The notes under the pieces were generated by a model, which did not search any database, was not told the origin of the DNA, and was given only the letters and a program-made list of their open reading frames with translations. Positions 7,778 through 17,099 of a stretch of DNA of 43,810 nucleotides are shown here, one piece after another. A program made the translations under genes and the position numbers. Each line of letters starts with the position of its first letter. The stretch's first letter is position 1. The stretch comes from Thermococcaceae archaeon (lineage in GTDB: Archaea > Methanobacteriota_B > Thermococci > Thermococcales > Thermococcaceae), in assembly GCA_030156945.1 (NCBI GenBank), contig JASGLT010000014.1:1-43810 (forward strand), in the 5' to 3' direction.

Positions 7778-9403
7778 ATGCGGGTAAGGGCTTCGAAGCT
7801 TTTAATATTCGCTCCAGCAGCCTTCCTCCTCGCCTTCTTTTACCTACCCCTGGGGAGCATTTTGAAAATCGGACTGTGGGAGGAGGGACCGACCCTTAAG
7901 CCGATAATAGAAGTTCTCTCCAACGAGTACCACAGGAGGGTGATATTATTCACAATAGGCCAGGCCCTGGCATCTACCGGCCTCACCCTCCTCCTGGGCC
8001 TCCCGGGCGCTTACATTTTCGCCCGCTACGAGTTCCCGGGAAAGAGGCTCCTAAAAGCCATTTTAACGGTTCCATTTGTGATGCCGAGCATCATGGTAGC
8101 CCTCGGCTTCATACTGCTCTTCGGCAAGAGCGGAATTATAACGAGCCTCATAGGCCGCGATTTGGGCATTCTCTACTCCTGGAAGGCGATAATCCTCGCC
8201 CATGCATTCTACAACTTCCCCATAGTCATCAGAATGGTATCGGCGCTCTGGCAGAGGGTCAACCCCCACTACGAGGAGGCAGCGATGGCGCTCGGAGCAA
8301 GGGGCTGGAGGCTCTTCTGGCGAGTAACGCTTCCACTCATATCCCCGGCTATATTTGCCTCTGCAATGCTCACCTTCGTCTTCTGCTTCCTGAGCTTCTC
8401 AATACCCCTTATACTCGGGGGATATCGCTACGCCACGATTGAAGTGGACATATTCACCTCCATAATGACGCTCCTGGACTTCAGAACGGGATCCGCCCTC
8501 GCCGTAATCCAGATAATCCTCAGCATGGCATTTATGTACATCTACCTCAGGGCACTCGACTCGTACGCAAAGAGAGAGGAACAGAGGGTCCTGCAGAGAG
8601 AAAAGCGCCTCACAAGGAAGGAACTACTGAGCCTAAAGGGAGCCCTAATAGGCCTCTACTCCCTGACGGTCTTTATCTTCATCCTAGCTCCCCTTATTGC
8701 AGTAATCTACGATTCTCTCCAGTTTAACGGGAGCTGGAGTTTGGAATGGTACAGGAGGATTTTCTCTGCCGAGTACAACCCGATGTTTGGGGCCACAACG
8801 TTTACTGCCATAAAGAACTCACTGCTCTTCGGTTTTGGGACAGTGATCTTCTCAATCACAGTTGGCCTCCCAATTGCCTATGCCCTCTACCGGTGGGACT
8901 TCAGGGGGAAGAGGCTCTTTGATGTCCTGGCAATGCTCCCCCTCGCGAGCTCCTCAATAACCCTGGGACTTGGCTACATAGCCCTCTTCAGCAAAACCCC
9001 CCTGTATTACAGCCCCATTTTGATAATAGCTGCCCACACCATCATAGCCTACCCCTTCGTTCTGAGAGCCGTGTCAACGAGCCTTAAGAAAATCCGGCCT
9101 ACCCTGTGGGAAGCTGCTTTGAGCCTCGGAGCAAGGGAGTGGCAGGCCTTCCTCAAGGTCGAGCTCCCCCTAGCGGCAGGAGGGCTGATAGTGGGCTCGA
9201 TCTTTGCCTTTGCGATGAGCATAGCGGAGCTCGGAGCCACCTACATGCTCGCGAAGCCAGAGTACACCACCATAACAGTGGCCATCTACAAGTTCCTAGG
9301 GGCAAGACAGTTCGGTTCAGCCTCTGCCCTTTCCGTGCTCCTGATGGCGGTCTCAACGGCAGGGTTTCTGATAATAGAAAGGGTGGGTGAGGAAGCGTGG
9401 TGA
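7778..9403 (+). CDS. ABC transporter permease, Fe3+/thiamine type (two fused permease domains)
   Basis: 541-residue membrane protein with two tandem BPD-type permease domains, as in the FbpB/ThiP group that imports ferric iron, thiamine or related solutes. Each half carries the EAA loop that docks the ATPase: EEAAMALGARGWRLFWRVTLP (about residue 166) and WEAALSLGAREWQAFLKVELP (about 445). A dozen hydrophobic segments are evident, and a charged linker lies near residue 265-290. ATG 7778 sits 25 bases after the TATA core. The gene overlaps the ATPase gene by a few bases. No substrate-binding protein is encoded next to it, so the solute cannot be assigned. Confidence 0.88.
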   Translation: MRVRASKLLIFAPAAFLLAFFYLPLGSILKIGLWEEGPTLKPIIEVLSNEYHRRVILFTIGQALASTGLTLLLGLPGAYIFARYEFPGKRLLKAILTVPFVMPSIMVALGFILLFGKSGIITSLIGRDLGILYSWKAIILAHAFYNFPIVIRMVSALWQRVNPHYEEAAMALGARGWRLFWRVTLPLISPAIFASAMLTFVFCFLSFSIPLILGGYRYATIEVDIFTSIMTLLDFRTGSALAVIQIILSMAFMYIYLRALDSYAKREEQRVLQREKRLTRKELLSLKGALIGLYSLTVFIFILAPLIAVIYDSLQFNGSWSLEWYRRIFSAEYNPMFGATTFTAIKNSLLFGFGTVIFSITVGLPIAYALYRWDFRGKRLFDVLAMLPLASSSITLGLGYIALFSKTPLYYSPILIIAAHTIIAYPFVLRAVSTSLKKIRPTLWEAALSLGAREWQAFLKVELPLAAGGLIVGSIFAFAMSIAELGATYMLAKPEYTTITVAIYKFLGARQFGSASALSVLLMAVSTAGFLIIERVGEEAW

Positions 9404-10398
9404 CCATAGAGCTCTCGGGGATAAAAAAAGCTTGGGAGGACTTTAAACTTGAAATAAATGACCTCAGGGTAAAAGACGGAGAATTCCTGACCCTGCTCGG
9501 GCCAAGCGGATGTGGAAAGACGACGACGCTCAGGATCATTGCGGGGTTTGAGAAACCGGATTCCGGGGAAATACTCTTCGATGGTAAGTCCGTGAACGAA
9601 CTGCCCCCCTACGAGAGGGGGATAGGTATTGTGTTCCAGGACTACGCACTATTTCCTCACATGAGCGTCTTTAAGAACGTTGCGTTTGGTCTTGAGATGA
9701 GAAGACTTCCCAAAGCCGAGATAGAGAGAAGGGTAAAGTGGGCGCTTGAGCTGGTGGGGCTCAAGGGGTTTGAAAACCGCTATCCGGAGCAGCTGAGCGG
9801 CGGGCAGCAGCAGAGGGTGGCCCTCGCGAGGGCCCTGGTTGTTGAGCCCCAAGTCCTCCTGCTCGACGAACCCCTCAGCAACCTTGATGCAAAGATAAGG
9901 GAGAGACTGAGGGGGGAGATAAGGAGAATCCAGCGCGAGCTTGGGATAACGACGATATACGTAACGCACGACCAGGAGGAGGCGATGGCAATAAGCGACA
10001 GGATAGCGGTTATGAACGTCGGTAAGTTGGAGCAGGTTGGGTCCCCTCTGGAGCTCTATTACCGCCCAAAAACCGAGTTTGTGGCGAGGTTCCTTGGCCT
10101 TAGCAACATACTGGAGCTCGAAGCCAGGAACGGGGTGGCCTGTGCTGGAAAGCTCTGCTTCCCCGTGGAGAGGGAAGGAAGGGTGAGGATATTCTTCCGG
10201 CCGGAAAGCGTTGTCATAGAGAGTGGCGATGATGCCGAGATTCTCGATTACGAGCTTCTGCCCGGGAGGATCCGTCTCAGGTTAGAACTCGATGGAAACA
10301 CCATAATTGCAGAACGCTTCCTGGAGGAGCTACCATTCCGCCCGGAGAGACCCCCCAGAAGGGTTGGGCTAAAAGTTACCCGCTTCTCCCTCCTGTGA
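9397..10398 (+). CDS. ABC transporter ATP-binding protein
   Basis: Energising subunit for the permease just upstream, 333 residues. Walker A GPSGCGKTT is at 35-43, the signature LSGGQ at 133-137, Walker B LLLDEP at 154-159, the switch histidine is H191 in VTHD, and a Q-loop is in IVFQDYALFP. The C-terminal 90 residues form a TOBE/MOP-type regulatory domain, typical of the Fe3+, thiamine, sugar and spermidine importers. Translation starts at GTG 9397 (or GTG 9400), inside the end of the permease frame behind GGGTGAGG, so the two subunits are coupled. It acts on the cytosolic face of the membrane. Confidence 0.93.
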   Translation: MVTIELSGIKKAWEDFKLEINDLRVKDGEFLTLLGPSGCGKTTTLRIIAGFEKPDSGEILFDGKSVNELPPYERGIGIVFQDYALFPHMSVFKNVAFGLEMRRLPKAEIERRVKWALELVGLKGFENRYPEQLSGGQQQRVALARALVVEPQVLLLDEPLSNLDAKIRERLRGEIRRIQRELGITTIYVTHDQEEAMAISDRIAVMNVGKLEQVGSPLELYYRPKTEFVARFLGLSNILELEARNGVACAGKLCFPVEREGRVRIFFRPESVVIESGDDAEILDYELLPGRIRLRLELDGNTIIAERFLEELPFRPERPPRRVGLKVTRFSLL

Positions 10399-10484
10399 GC
10401 CCGAGCTTTCTACATTTTTATGTCAAAAAAACGTTTATAAAACCAAGTTATTACCATCTAACAGTCAATACTGGGGGTGAATCC

Positions 10485-11858
10485 ATGGGATGGGTTGAGA
10501 AGTACTTCGAGTTTGACAAATATGGAACCGATATGAAAACCGAGGTTCTGGCCGGAATCACCACGTTCCTTACAATGGCGTACATACTCTTCCTGAACCC
10601 ATCCATTCTCAGCGATGCAATGGGGAAGGAGGCCTTTAATTCGCTCGTCGCTGTGACAGCTCTCGCCGCCGGGTTCACGACTATCCTCATGGGCATCTAC
10701 GCTAAAAAGCCATTCGCTCTCGCACCGGGAATGGGGCTCAACGCGTACTTCGCCTACACAGTTGCTCCAATGTACGGGTGGAAGGTTGCACTCGCTGCAG
10801 TCTTCGTCGAGGGGCTGATATTCATTGTACTCAGCCTCACCAAAGTGAGGAGTGCCATAATCCACGCCATACCCCGCAGCCAGAAATACGCAATAGGTGC
10901 TGGAATTGGGCTTTTCCTTACCCTCATCGGGCTGAACGATGTTGGCGTGCTCACAGCCAAGGTGGTGGCACCTGAGGGGAGCGAGTTTATCATTAACGGC
11001 CAAATAAACCTCATCGGCAAGCTGGCTTTCACCGGTCTTAACGCCGAGGTTTTGGCCACCAAAGCCGGTCTCCTCTTCCTCTTCGGACTTTTATTCGCGG
11101 GAATACTCATAGGACTCCGCATCAAGGGAGCGCTCCTCATATCGATACTCACCACCAGCATCATTGGCTGGATAACCGGAGCCGCCCCGTGGCCAGAGAG
11201 CCTATTCTCAATGCCAGACATAAGCTACACGTTCATGAAGATGGATCTCCAAGGTCTCCTAAACGCTGGAGCGCTGGGAGCCGTCTTCGCATTCTTCATG
11301 GTGGACTTCTTTGACACCCTCGGGACTGTAACAGGACTGAGCGCAAAGGCAGGCTTCCTGACAAAAGACGGGAAAGTGCCAGATGCTGAAAAGGTTCTCC
11401 TAACGGACGCGGTTGGAACGACCTTCGGTGCCGTACTTGGAACTTCAACGGTAACGACCTACATCGAGAGTGCAGCCGGTATAGAAGAGGGCGGAAGAAC
11501 CGGAATGACAGCCCTCGTTACCGGACTGCTCTTCCTGGGGATAGGCCTCTTCATAGCACCGCTGGCCCAGGCAATCCCCGCCTTTGCAACAGCCCCAGCT
11601 CTCGTCATAGTCGGCTATTACATGCTCACAGCCCTCAAGGAGGTCGACTTCAGCGACCACACAGAAGCGCTCCCGGCATTCCTTGTCCTTGTCACAATAC
11701 CCTACACCTACTCCATAGCGGACGGAATTGGTATGGGCTTCATAAGCTACACCGTGATTAAGGTCTTCAGCGGACGCTGGAAGGAAGTGCACCCGCTGAT
11801 GTACATCCTGGCAGCGGTGTTCGTTGCTTACTTCGCCTACCTTGCGGGAGTCTTCTGA
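10485..11858 (+). CDS. NCS2 family permease (AzgA/PbuG-like purine transporter)
   Basis: 457-residue transporter predicted to carry adenine, guanine or hypoxanthine with protons. The N-terminal EVLAGITTFLTMAYILFLNPSIL and the APGMGLNAYFAYTV motif are characteristic of the AzgA branch, as are FFMVDFFDTLGT and the TSTVTTYIESAAGIEEGGRTG segment. There are about 12-14 membrane segments. I chose ATG 10485 because GGGGGTGA at 10473-10480 is a strong ribosome-binding site and CGTTTATAAAACC at 10431-10443 is the TATA box. The frame upstream of this ATG has no support. It ends one base from the convergent DtxR-type regulator. Purine specificity is inferred from family. Confidence 0.9.
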   Translation: MGWVEKYFEFDKYGTDMKTEVLAGITTFLTMAYILFLNPSILSDAMGKEAFNSLVAVTALAAGFTTILMGIYAKKPFALAPGMGLNAYFAYTVAPMYGWKVALAAVFVEGLIFIVLSLTKVRSAIIHAIPRSQKYAIGAGIGLFLTLIGLNDVGVLTAKVVAPEGSEFIINGQINLIGKLAFTGLNAEVLATKAGLLFLFGLLFAGILIGLRIKGALLISILTTSIIGWITGAAPWPESLFSMPDISYTFMKMDLQGLLNAGALGAVFAFFMVDFFDTLGTVTGLSAKAGFLTKDGKVPDAEKVLLTDAVGTTFGAVLGTSTVTTYIESAAGIEEGGRTGMTALVTGLLFLGIGLFIAPLAQAIPAFATAPALVIVGYYMLTALKEVDFSDHTEALPAFLVLVTIPYTYSIADGIGMGFISYTVIKVFSGRWKEVHPLMYILAAVFVAYFAYLAGVF

Positions 11859-11859
11859 C

Positions 11860-12282
11860 TCACTTTTCTTTCTCAATTCTCTCCTTCAGAAACTGCTTTA
11901 GCACGCCGGAACAGTTCTCCTGTATGAATTCCGCGAACTCCATCATCCTCTTGACGGTTTCCTCGTGCACGTAGTGCTCGAACTGACAGGCATCCTGCTC
12001 GGCTATTTCAGGCGGAATACCAAGTATGCCCACGAAGAACTGGGTTAGGAGCTTGTGTTTTGAGTAGGTGTCCTCAGCTATCTTCCTGCCCTCCTCAGTG
12101 AGGAGTATCCTGTCGTACTTTTCGTACTCCACAAGGCCCTTTTCGGAAAGTTTCTTAAGAGCGTCGACAACGCTCGGGGGTTTGACTTTCAGCGCCTTTG
12201 CGATGTCCTTTACCCTGATTACACCCTTGTTCTTCTGGAGTATATACATGGTTTCAAGGTACTCTTCCTCCCTCTTGCTCAC
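11860..12282 (-). CDS. DtxR/MntR family metal-dependent transcriptional regulator
   Basis: 140-residue regulator of Fe2+ or Mn2+ homeostasis. A winged-helix domain (VSKREEEYLETMYIL... KPPSVVDALKKLSEKGLV) is followed by the metal-binding and dimerisation domain, with candidate ligands in EQDACQFEHYVHEE (Glu, Cys, Glu and two His). There is no C-terminal SH3 domain, so it is MntR/SirR-like in length. I prefer GTG 12282, preceded by GGTGAGG, because the TATA element at about 12318-12325 predicts a transcript start near 12295. GTG 12297 would add five residues and is possible if the mRNA is leaderless. An inverted repeat brackets the promoter, so autoregulation is likely. Confidence 0.88.
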   Translation of the reverse strand: MSKREEEYLETMYILQKNKGVIRVKDIAKALKVKPPSVVDALKKLSEKGLVEYEKYDRILLTEEGRKIAEDTYSKHKLLTQFFVGILGIPPEIAEQDACQFEHYVHEETVKRMMEFAEFIQENCSGVLKQFLKERIEKEK

Positions 12283-12306
12283 CGACAACTTCCTCACCGA
12301 GTTAGG

Positions 12307-12339
12307 TTTGCCAAAAATGTTTAAGTAGTTTTCGGCAAA
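12307..12339 (-). promoter_or_regulatory. Inverted-repeat operator around the dtxR-like promoter
   Basis: Left arm TTTGCCAAAAA (12307-12317) and right arm TTTTCGGCAAA (12329-12339) are inverted copies matching at 10 of 11 positions, separated by 11 bases. The minus-strand TATA element CTTAAACA (12318-12325) lies in the spacer. A protein binding both arms would block TBP/TFB, which fits self-repression by the DtxR-type regulator encoded 25 bases downstream. Confidence 0.65.
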
Positions 12340-12346
12340 AATGAAA

Positions 12347-13999
12347 TCACCGGAACACAGCCCCGGTGCTGGCAGAGGTTACAAGCCTCGAATACCTCTC
12401 AAGGTAGCCTGTTAGCTTCTTCTCCTTCGGCTTCCAGTCCCTTCTCCTCTCTTCGAGCTCCTCGGGATCGACGAGTAGGTCTATCCTCTTGGCCCTGACG
12501 CCTATCCTTATCCTGTCGCCGTCCTGGACGAGGGCTATCGGGCCGCCCTCAGCCGCCTCAGGCGAAACGTGGCCTATGGAAAGCCCCCTCGTTGCCCCAG
12601 AAAAGCGCCCGTCGGTAACGAGGGCGACCTCCCTGTCAAGCCCCATGCCCGCTATGGCCGAAGTCGGGGTGAGCATCTCCCTCATTCCCGGCCCGCCCTT
12701 CGGGCCCTCGTAGCGGATGACGACAACGTCTCCAGGCTCGATACTTCCCGTCAAAATAGCCTTCGTGGCTTCCTCCTCACTATCGAAGACCCTGGCCGTT
12801 CCCTCGAAGCTCTCTATGCCCGACACTGCCGACACCTTGAGGACCGCTCCTTCTGGAGCCAGCGAGCCGTGGAGTATCATTAATCCGCCTCTCTCAGAGT
12901 AGGGCTCGCTGAGGGGCCTTATCACCTCAGGCCTCGAGACGAAGGCCTCCTTGAGAAGCTCACCAACGGTCTTCATCGAGACAGTCAGCCTGTCCTCGTG
13001 TATGAGCCCCTTCTCTGCTAATCTCTTCATTACTCCCAGGACTCCCCCTGCTTCATAGAGGTCGAGGACGTAGTGGTCTCCAGCCGGGCTGAGCTTTACT
13101 ATGTTTGGAGTCACCTCGCTTATTCTGTCGAAATCTTCGAGGGTGAGCCTGACCCCGGCCTCGCGCGCTATTGCCATTAAGTGGAGTACGGTGTTCGTTG
13201 AACCTCCCAGGGCCATGTCCACCGCTATGGCATCCTCGAAGGCCTCTCTCGTCATTATCTGGCTCGGGGTTACGTTCTCCTCAACGAGCCTCATCACCGC
13301 CATTCCTGTCTGCTTCGCTATTCTCCTCCTGTGGGCGTATGCAGCGGGGGCGGTTCCGTTCCATGGCAGGGAAACGCCGAGAGCTTCGCTGAGGGCGTTC
13401 ATCGTGTTCGCGGTAAACATTCCGGCGCAGGAGCCGCAGCCTGGGCTGGCCACCTCCTCTATGAGCTTAAGCTCGGCCTCGCTCATCTTCCCGGCCTTTA
13501 CCGCTCCGACCGCCTCGAAGACGGTCTTTATGTCCACGTACTTCCCCTTATACCTGCCGGGGAGCATTGGGCCGCCGGAGACGAAGACTGCCGGAATGTC
13601 TAACCTAGCCATCGCCATGAGCATTCCAGGTATTATCTTGTCGCAGGAAGCGACGAGCACTAGCCCATCGAAGTTGTAGGCCCTCGCCATGGTCTCGACC
13701 ATGTCCGCTATGAGCTCCCTGGAGGGGAGGGAGTACCTCATTCCCCCGTGGTTCATGGCTATGCCGTCGCATATGCCTATCGTCCCGAACTCCAGCGGCG
13801 TTCCACCTGCCATCCTTACGCCGGCTTTCACCGCCTCGGTTATCTCCCTGAGGTGGATGTGCCCGGGGATAACCTCGTTGAAAGAGTTAGCTATGCCTAT
13901 GAGCGGCCTCTCGAGCTCCTCATCGGTTAAGCCCATCGCCTTGAAGAGGGACCTGTGGGGTGCCCTCTCAATCCCTCGCTTTACCACATCGCTTCTCAT
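12347..13999 (-). CDS. ilvD: Dihydroxy-acid dehydratase
   Basis: Fe-S dehydratase that converts 2,3-dihydroxy-isovalerate and 2,3-dihydroxy-3-methylvalerate to the 2-oxo acids preceding valine and isoleucine. The protein has the standard 550 residues. Cluster cysteines are visible in [24 protein letters not shown] and [15 protein letters not shown]. The C-terminal [22 protein letters not shown] is the conserved active-site segment. It is the last gene of the ilv-leu operon, and its ATG overlaps the cimA stop by 4 bases (ATGA), a sign of coupled translation. A GAGGGGAAGAG ribosome-binding site precedes it. Confidence 0.97.
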   Translation of the reverse strand: MRSDVVKRGIERAPHRSLFKAMGLTDEELERPLIGIANSFNEVIPGHIHLREITEAVKAGVRMAGGTPLEFGTIGICDGIAMNHGGMRYSLPSRELIADMVETMARAYNFDGLVLVASCDKIIPGMLMAMARLDIPAVFVSGGPMLPGRYKGKYVDIKTVFEAVGAVKAGKMSEAELKLIEEVASPGCGSCAGMFTANTMNALSEALGVSLPWNGTAPAAYAHRRRIAKQTGMAVMRLVEENVTPSQIMTREAFEDAIAVDMALGGSTNTVLHLMAIAREAGVRLTLEDFDRISEVTPNIVKLSPAGDHYVLDLYEAGGVLGVMKRLAEKGLIHEDRLTVSMKTVGELLKEAFVSRPEVIRPLSEPYSERGGLMILHGSLAPEGAVLKVSAVSGIESFEGTARVFDSEEEATKAILTGSIEPGDVVVIRYEGPKGGPGMREMLTPTSAIAGMGLDREVALVTDGRFSGATRGLSIGHVSPEAAEGGPIALVQDGDRIRIGVRAKRIDLLVDPEELEERRRDWKPKEKKLTGYLERYSRLVTSASTGAVFR

Positions 14000-15561
14000 C
14001 TCTTCCCCTCCTTCATGAGCCAGTACTCCATGCCGTCAACTATGGCCTTCAGGCTTGCCTCGATTATGTTGGTAGAGGCTCCAACGGTTCCCCAGCTCCT
14101 CATTCCATCGCCAGTCTGGATTAGAACGCGGACTTTGGCAGCGGTTCCCTTCTCGCTCCCGAGGACGCGGACCTTGTAGTCCCTGAGCTCTATCTTGCCA
14201 AGCTCGGGGTAGGATTCTGTTAAGGCCTTCCTGAGGGCCTGGTCGAGGGCGTTAACCGGTCCGTTGCCTTCTGAAGCCGTGTGTATCCTGTTCCCCCCAA
14301 CCCTGAGGACGACCGTCGCTTCAGAGATGGGCTCCTTGCCGGGGAATATCTCGGTTATGACCCTCGCCCTCTCAAGCTCGAAGAACGGCCTGTAAGAGCC
14401 CCTGACGCGCTCTATGAGGAGCTCAAGCGAAGCTTCAGCGGCCTCAAAGTGATACCCCTCGAACTCGAGCTCCTTTATCCTCTCAACTATTTCGGGGAGG
14501 GCAGGATCGTTCTCGTCAAGAGGAATGCCGAGTTCTTTGGCCTTGTATATCAGGTTGCTCTTTCCGGAGAGCTCGGAAACCACCACCTTCCTCCTGTTCC
14601 CGACCAGCTCAGGGTCTATGTGCTCGTAAGTCTGAGGGTTCTTTAGGACTGCCGAAACGTGGACGCCGCCCTTGTGGGCGAACGCGCTGTCCCCGACGTA
14701 GGGCTGGTTCCTGGGGAGCTCCATGTTCGCTAACTCGGCAACAAACCTTGCCAGCTCCCTGAGCTTCGCGAGCCTCTCCCTTCCAACAACCTCAACGCCG
14801 TACTTGAGCTCGAGGGCTGGGATTATTGAAACGAGGTTGGCATTTCCGCACCTCTCGCCGTAGCCGTTTATCGTACCCTGTATCTGAACCGCTCCCGCCT
14901 CGAAGGCTGTGAGGGAGTTCGCAACGGCCAGCTCGGAGTCGTTGTGGGCGTGGATTCCCAGGGGGGTTTTCACGCTCTCCTTCACGAGCTCGAAGCCGTA
15001 CCTTATCCACGATGGAAGGGAGCCGCCGTTGGTGTCGGCGAGGATTATCCTCTCCGCACCTCCCTCCTCAGCTGCTTTGACGGTCTGGAGGGCGTACTCC
15101 TCGTTGGCCCTGAGGCCGTCAAAAAAGTGCTCGGCATCGTAGAAGACCCTCATCCCGTGCTCCCTGAGGTACTCGATGGAGTCAGCTATCATCTGAAGGT
15201 TGTTCTCCAGAGTGGTTCTCAACGCTTGAGTTACGTGCAGATCCCAGCTCTTGCCGAATATCGTCGCTATCTCGGCCCCCGAATCCACGAGGGCATTAAG
15301 ATTGGGGTCGTCTTCGGGCTTGAGCCTCGGTCTTCTCGTGCTCCCGAAGGCAGCTATCTTGGCGTTTTCCAGCGGGAGGTCCTTCACGGCCCTGAAGTAC
15401 TCGATGTCCTTAGGATTGGAACCCGGCCAGCCGCCCTCGATGTAGTGTATCCCGAACTCGTCGAGCTTTTCGGTGATCCTGAGCTTGTCCTCGAGGGAGA
15501 AGCTTATCCCCTCCATCTGGGAACCATCGCGGAGGGTTGTGTCGTAGAGCTCAACCCTCAC
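13996..15561 (-). CDS. cimA: (R)-citramalate synthase
   Basis: 521-residue member of the isopropylmalate synthase superfamily. It is the citramalate synthase branch that condenses pyruvate with acetyl-CoA, giving threonine-independent isoleucine synthesis. The N-terminus [17 protein letters not shown], with QMEG rather than the QTPGV of LeuA, and the segment [13 protein letters not shown] are typical of this branch. [12 protein letters not shown] carries metal-binding histidines. The last 150 residues form the LeuA-type allosteric dimer domain, so feedback control by isoleucine is likely. It overlaps leuB by 11 bases upstream and ilvD by 4 downstream. A true leuA is also present, so the two activities are split between two genes. 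Confidence 0.92.
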   Translation of the reverse strand: MRVELYDTTLRDGSQMEGISFSLEDKLRITEKLDEFGIHYIEGGWPGSNPKDIEYFRAVKDLPLENAKIAAFGSTRRPRLKPEDDPNLNALVDSGAEIATIFGKSWDLHVTQALRTTLENNLQMIADSIEYLREHGMRVFYDAEHFFDGLRANEEYALQTVKAAEEGGAERIILADTNGGSLPSWIRYGFELVKESVKTPLGIHAHNDSELAVANSLTAFEAGAVQIQGTINGYGERCGNANLVSIIPALELKYGVEVVGRERLAKLRELARFVAELANMELPRNQPYVGDSAFAHKGGVHVSAVLKNPQTYEHIDPELVGNRRKVVVSELSGKSNLIYKAKELGIPLDENDPALPEIVERIKELEFEGYHFEAAEASLELLIERVRGSYRPFFELERARVITEIFPGKEPISEATVVLRVGGNRIHTASEGNGPVNALDQALRKALTESYPELGKIELRDYKVRVLGSEKGTAAKVRVLIQTGDGMRSWGTVGASTNIIEASLKAIVDGMEYWLMKEGKR

Positions 15562-16609
15562 TGTAGACCACCTCTAAGGCCTCAACCACGGCATCCCCGA
15601 CTTCCGAGGTCTTCAGAGAGCCCCCCATGTCCGGAGTGAGTTTACCCTCACTTATGGCCCTCTTCACGGCCTCCTCAACTGCCCTCGCCTCTTTATCGAG
15701 GCCTAAGTGCTCCAGGAGAAGCGAAGCCGTTAGAATTGCAGCTATCGGGTTGGCTATCCCTTTGCCCGCTATGTCAGGGGCGGAGCCGTGGACCGGCTCG
15801 AACATCCCGGTTCCCTCGGGGTTTATGTTGCCGGAAGCCGCTATTCCAAGCCCCCCGACGATCTCCGCCCCGAGGTCGGTGAGTATGTCGCCGAACATGT
15901 TGGGCGTAACGACCACGTCGAACTGCTCCGGCGAGCGGACCATCTTCATGGCCATCGCGTCTACGTAGTAGTGATCGGTCTCGATGTCCGGATATTCAGC
16001 GGAGACCTCCTCAAAGACCCTCTCCCAGAGGTCGTGGGCATAGGTAAGGACGTTGGCCTTGTCGACGAGAGTAACCCTTTTCCTGCCCGTCTTTCTGGCG
16101 TACTCGAAGGCGAACCTCACTGCCCTCTCAACGCCGAAGCGCGTGTTGACCATCTCCTGGATCGCGACCTCCTGGGGGGTCCCCTTCCTCAGGAAGCCGC
16201 CCGAGCCGACGTAGAGCCCCTCGGTGTTCTCCCTGATGAAGACCATGTCTATTCTCTCCTTTCCCTTAAGGGGCGTTAGGGATGGGTGGTAGAGTTTGAC
16301 GGGCCTTAGGTTGACATAGAGGTCGAGGGAAAAGCGGAGCTTGAGGAGTACCCCGTGCTCCAGCACTCCTGGTTTCACCCTCGGATCTCCAACCGCGCCG
16401 AAGTATATCCCGTCCGTCTTCCTAAACTCCTCGAGTGCCCAGTCGGGAAGGAGCTCCCCGGTTTTTAGGTAGTGCTCCGCGCCAAAGGGATACTCCTCAA
16501 AGTCAAAGGAAACGTTTGAGAGCTCTTCAACTTTCTCAAGGACCTTGAGGCCCTCCCTCACTACCTCCTTACCTATGCCGTCCCCGGGAACAACGGCTAT
16601 CTTAAACAT
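15551..16609 (-). CDS. leuB: 3-isopropylmalate dehydrogenase
   Basis: NAD-dependent oxidative decarboxylase of 352 residues in the isocitrate/isopropylmalate dehydrogenase family. The conserved stretch GDGIGKEVV is at the N-terminus, [10 protein letters not shown] lies in the active-site region, and [19 protein letters not shown] is the signature with Mg2+-binding aspartates. It acts on 3-isopropylmalate for leucine and probably also on 3-methylmalate in the citramalate route, because no second dehydrogenase is in the operon. I chose ATG 16609 ([13 protein letters not shown]), behind GAGGAGG. An upstream extension lies inside leuD and lacks family support. It overlaps leuD by 8 bases. Confidence 0.95.
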   Translation of the reverse strand: MFKIAVVPGDGIGKEVVREGLKVLEKVEELSNVSFDFEEYPFGAEHYLKTGELLPDWALEEFRKTDGIYFGAVGDPRVKPGVLEHGVLLKLRFSLDLYVNLRPVKLYHPSLTPLKGKERIDMVFIRENTEGLYVGSGGFLRKGTPQEVAIQEMVNTRFGVERAVRFAFEYARKTGRKRVTLVDKANVLTYAHDLWERVFEEVSAEYPDIETDHYYVDAMAMKMVRSPEQFDVVVTPNMFGDILTDLGAEIVGGLGIAASGNINPEGTGMFEPVHGSAPDIAGKGIANPIAAILTASLLLEHLGLDKEARAVEEAVKRAISEGKLTPDMGGSLKTSEVGDAVVEALEVVYSEG

Positions 16610-17099
16610 TGCCCAGCCTCCTCTTGGTGTACTCAACCAGTCCACCCGCCCTTATTATCTCCATCACGAACTCCGGGAAGGGCTTCGCGGTGTAGGTTTC
16701 CCCCTTCGTCAGGTTCTTTATCTCGCCTTTCGAGAAGTCGACCTCGAGCTCGTCCCCGGTATCGATCCTTTCCACAGCTTCCGGCGCTTCGAGGATGGGC
16801 AGGCCTATGTTGATGGCGTTCCTGTAGAAGATCCTGGCAAAGCTCTTGGCTATGACGCAGGAAACCCCAGATGCTTTTATTGCGAGCGGCGCGTGCTCCC
16901 TCGAGCTCCCTGAGCCGAAGTTCTCACCGGCGACTATTATATCCCCCGGCTTCATCTTCTTCCTGAACTCCGGATCGAGGTCTTCCAGGACGTGCTGGGC
17001 CAGTTCGGCCGGATCGGACGTGTTCAGGTATCTCGCGGGGATTATGACGTCCGTGTCAACGTGATCCCCGTACTTCCAGGCTCTTCCCTTAACCCTCAT
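16602..17099 (-). CDS. leuD: 3-isopropylmalate dehydratase, small subunit
   Basis: 165-residue swivel-domain subunit of isopropylmalate isomerase, partner of LeuC. The family motif [12 protein letters not shown] is at the N-terminus, and the substrate-binding [14 protein letters not shown] lies in the middle. The length is that of the short archaeal LeuD. ATG 17099 follows a GAGGAGGTG ribosome-binding site and overlaps the leuC stop by 4 bases. A longer in-frame reading upstream is out-of-frame leuC sequence. With LeuC it should isomerise both isopropylmalate and citramalate derivatives. Confidence 0.95.
   Translation of the reverse strand: MRVKGRAWKYGDHVDTDVIIPARYLNTSDPAELAQHVLEDLDPEFRKKMKPGDIIVAGENFGSGSSREHAPLAIKASGVSCVIAKSFARIFYRNAINIGLPILEAPEAVERIDTGDELEVDFSKGEIKNLTKGETYTAKPFPEFVMEIIRAGGLVEYTKRRLGNV

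Noticed and set aside
10395-10484. N-terminal extension of the NCS2 permease
   Set aside because: It spans the TATA box at 10431-10443. A strong GGGGGTGA site precedes ATG 10485.
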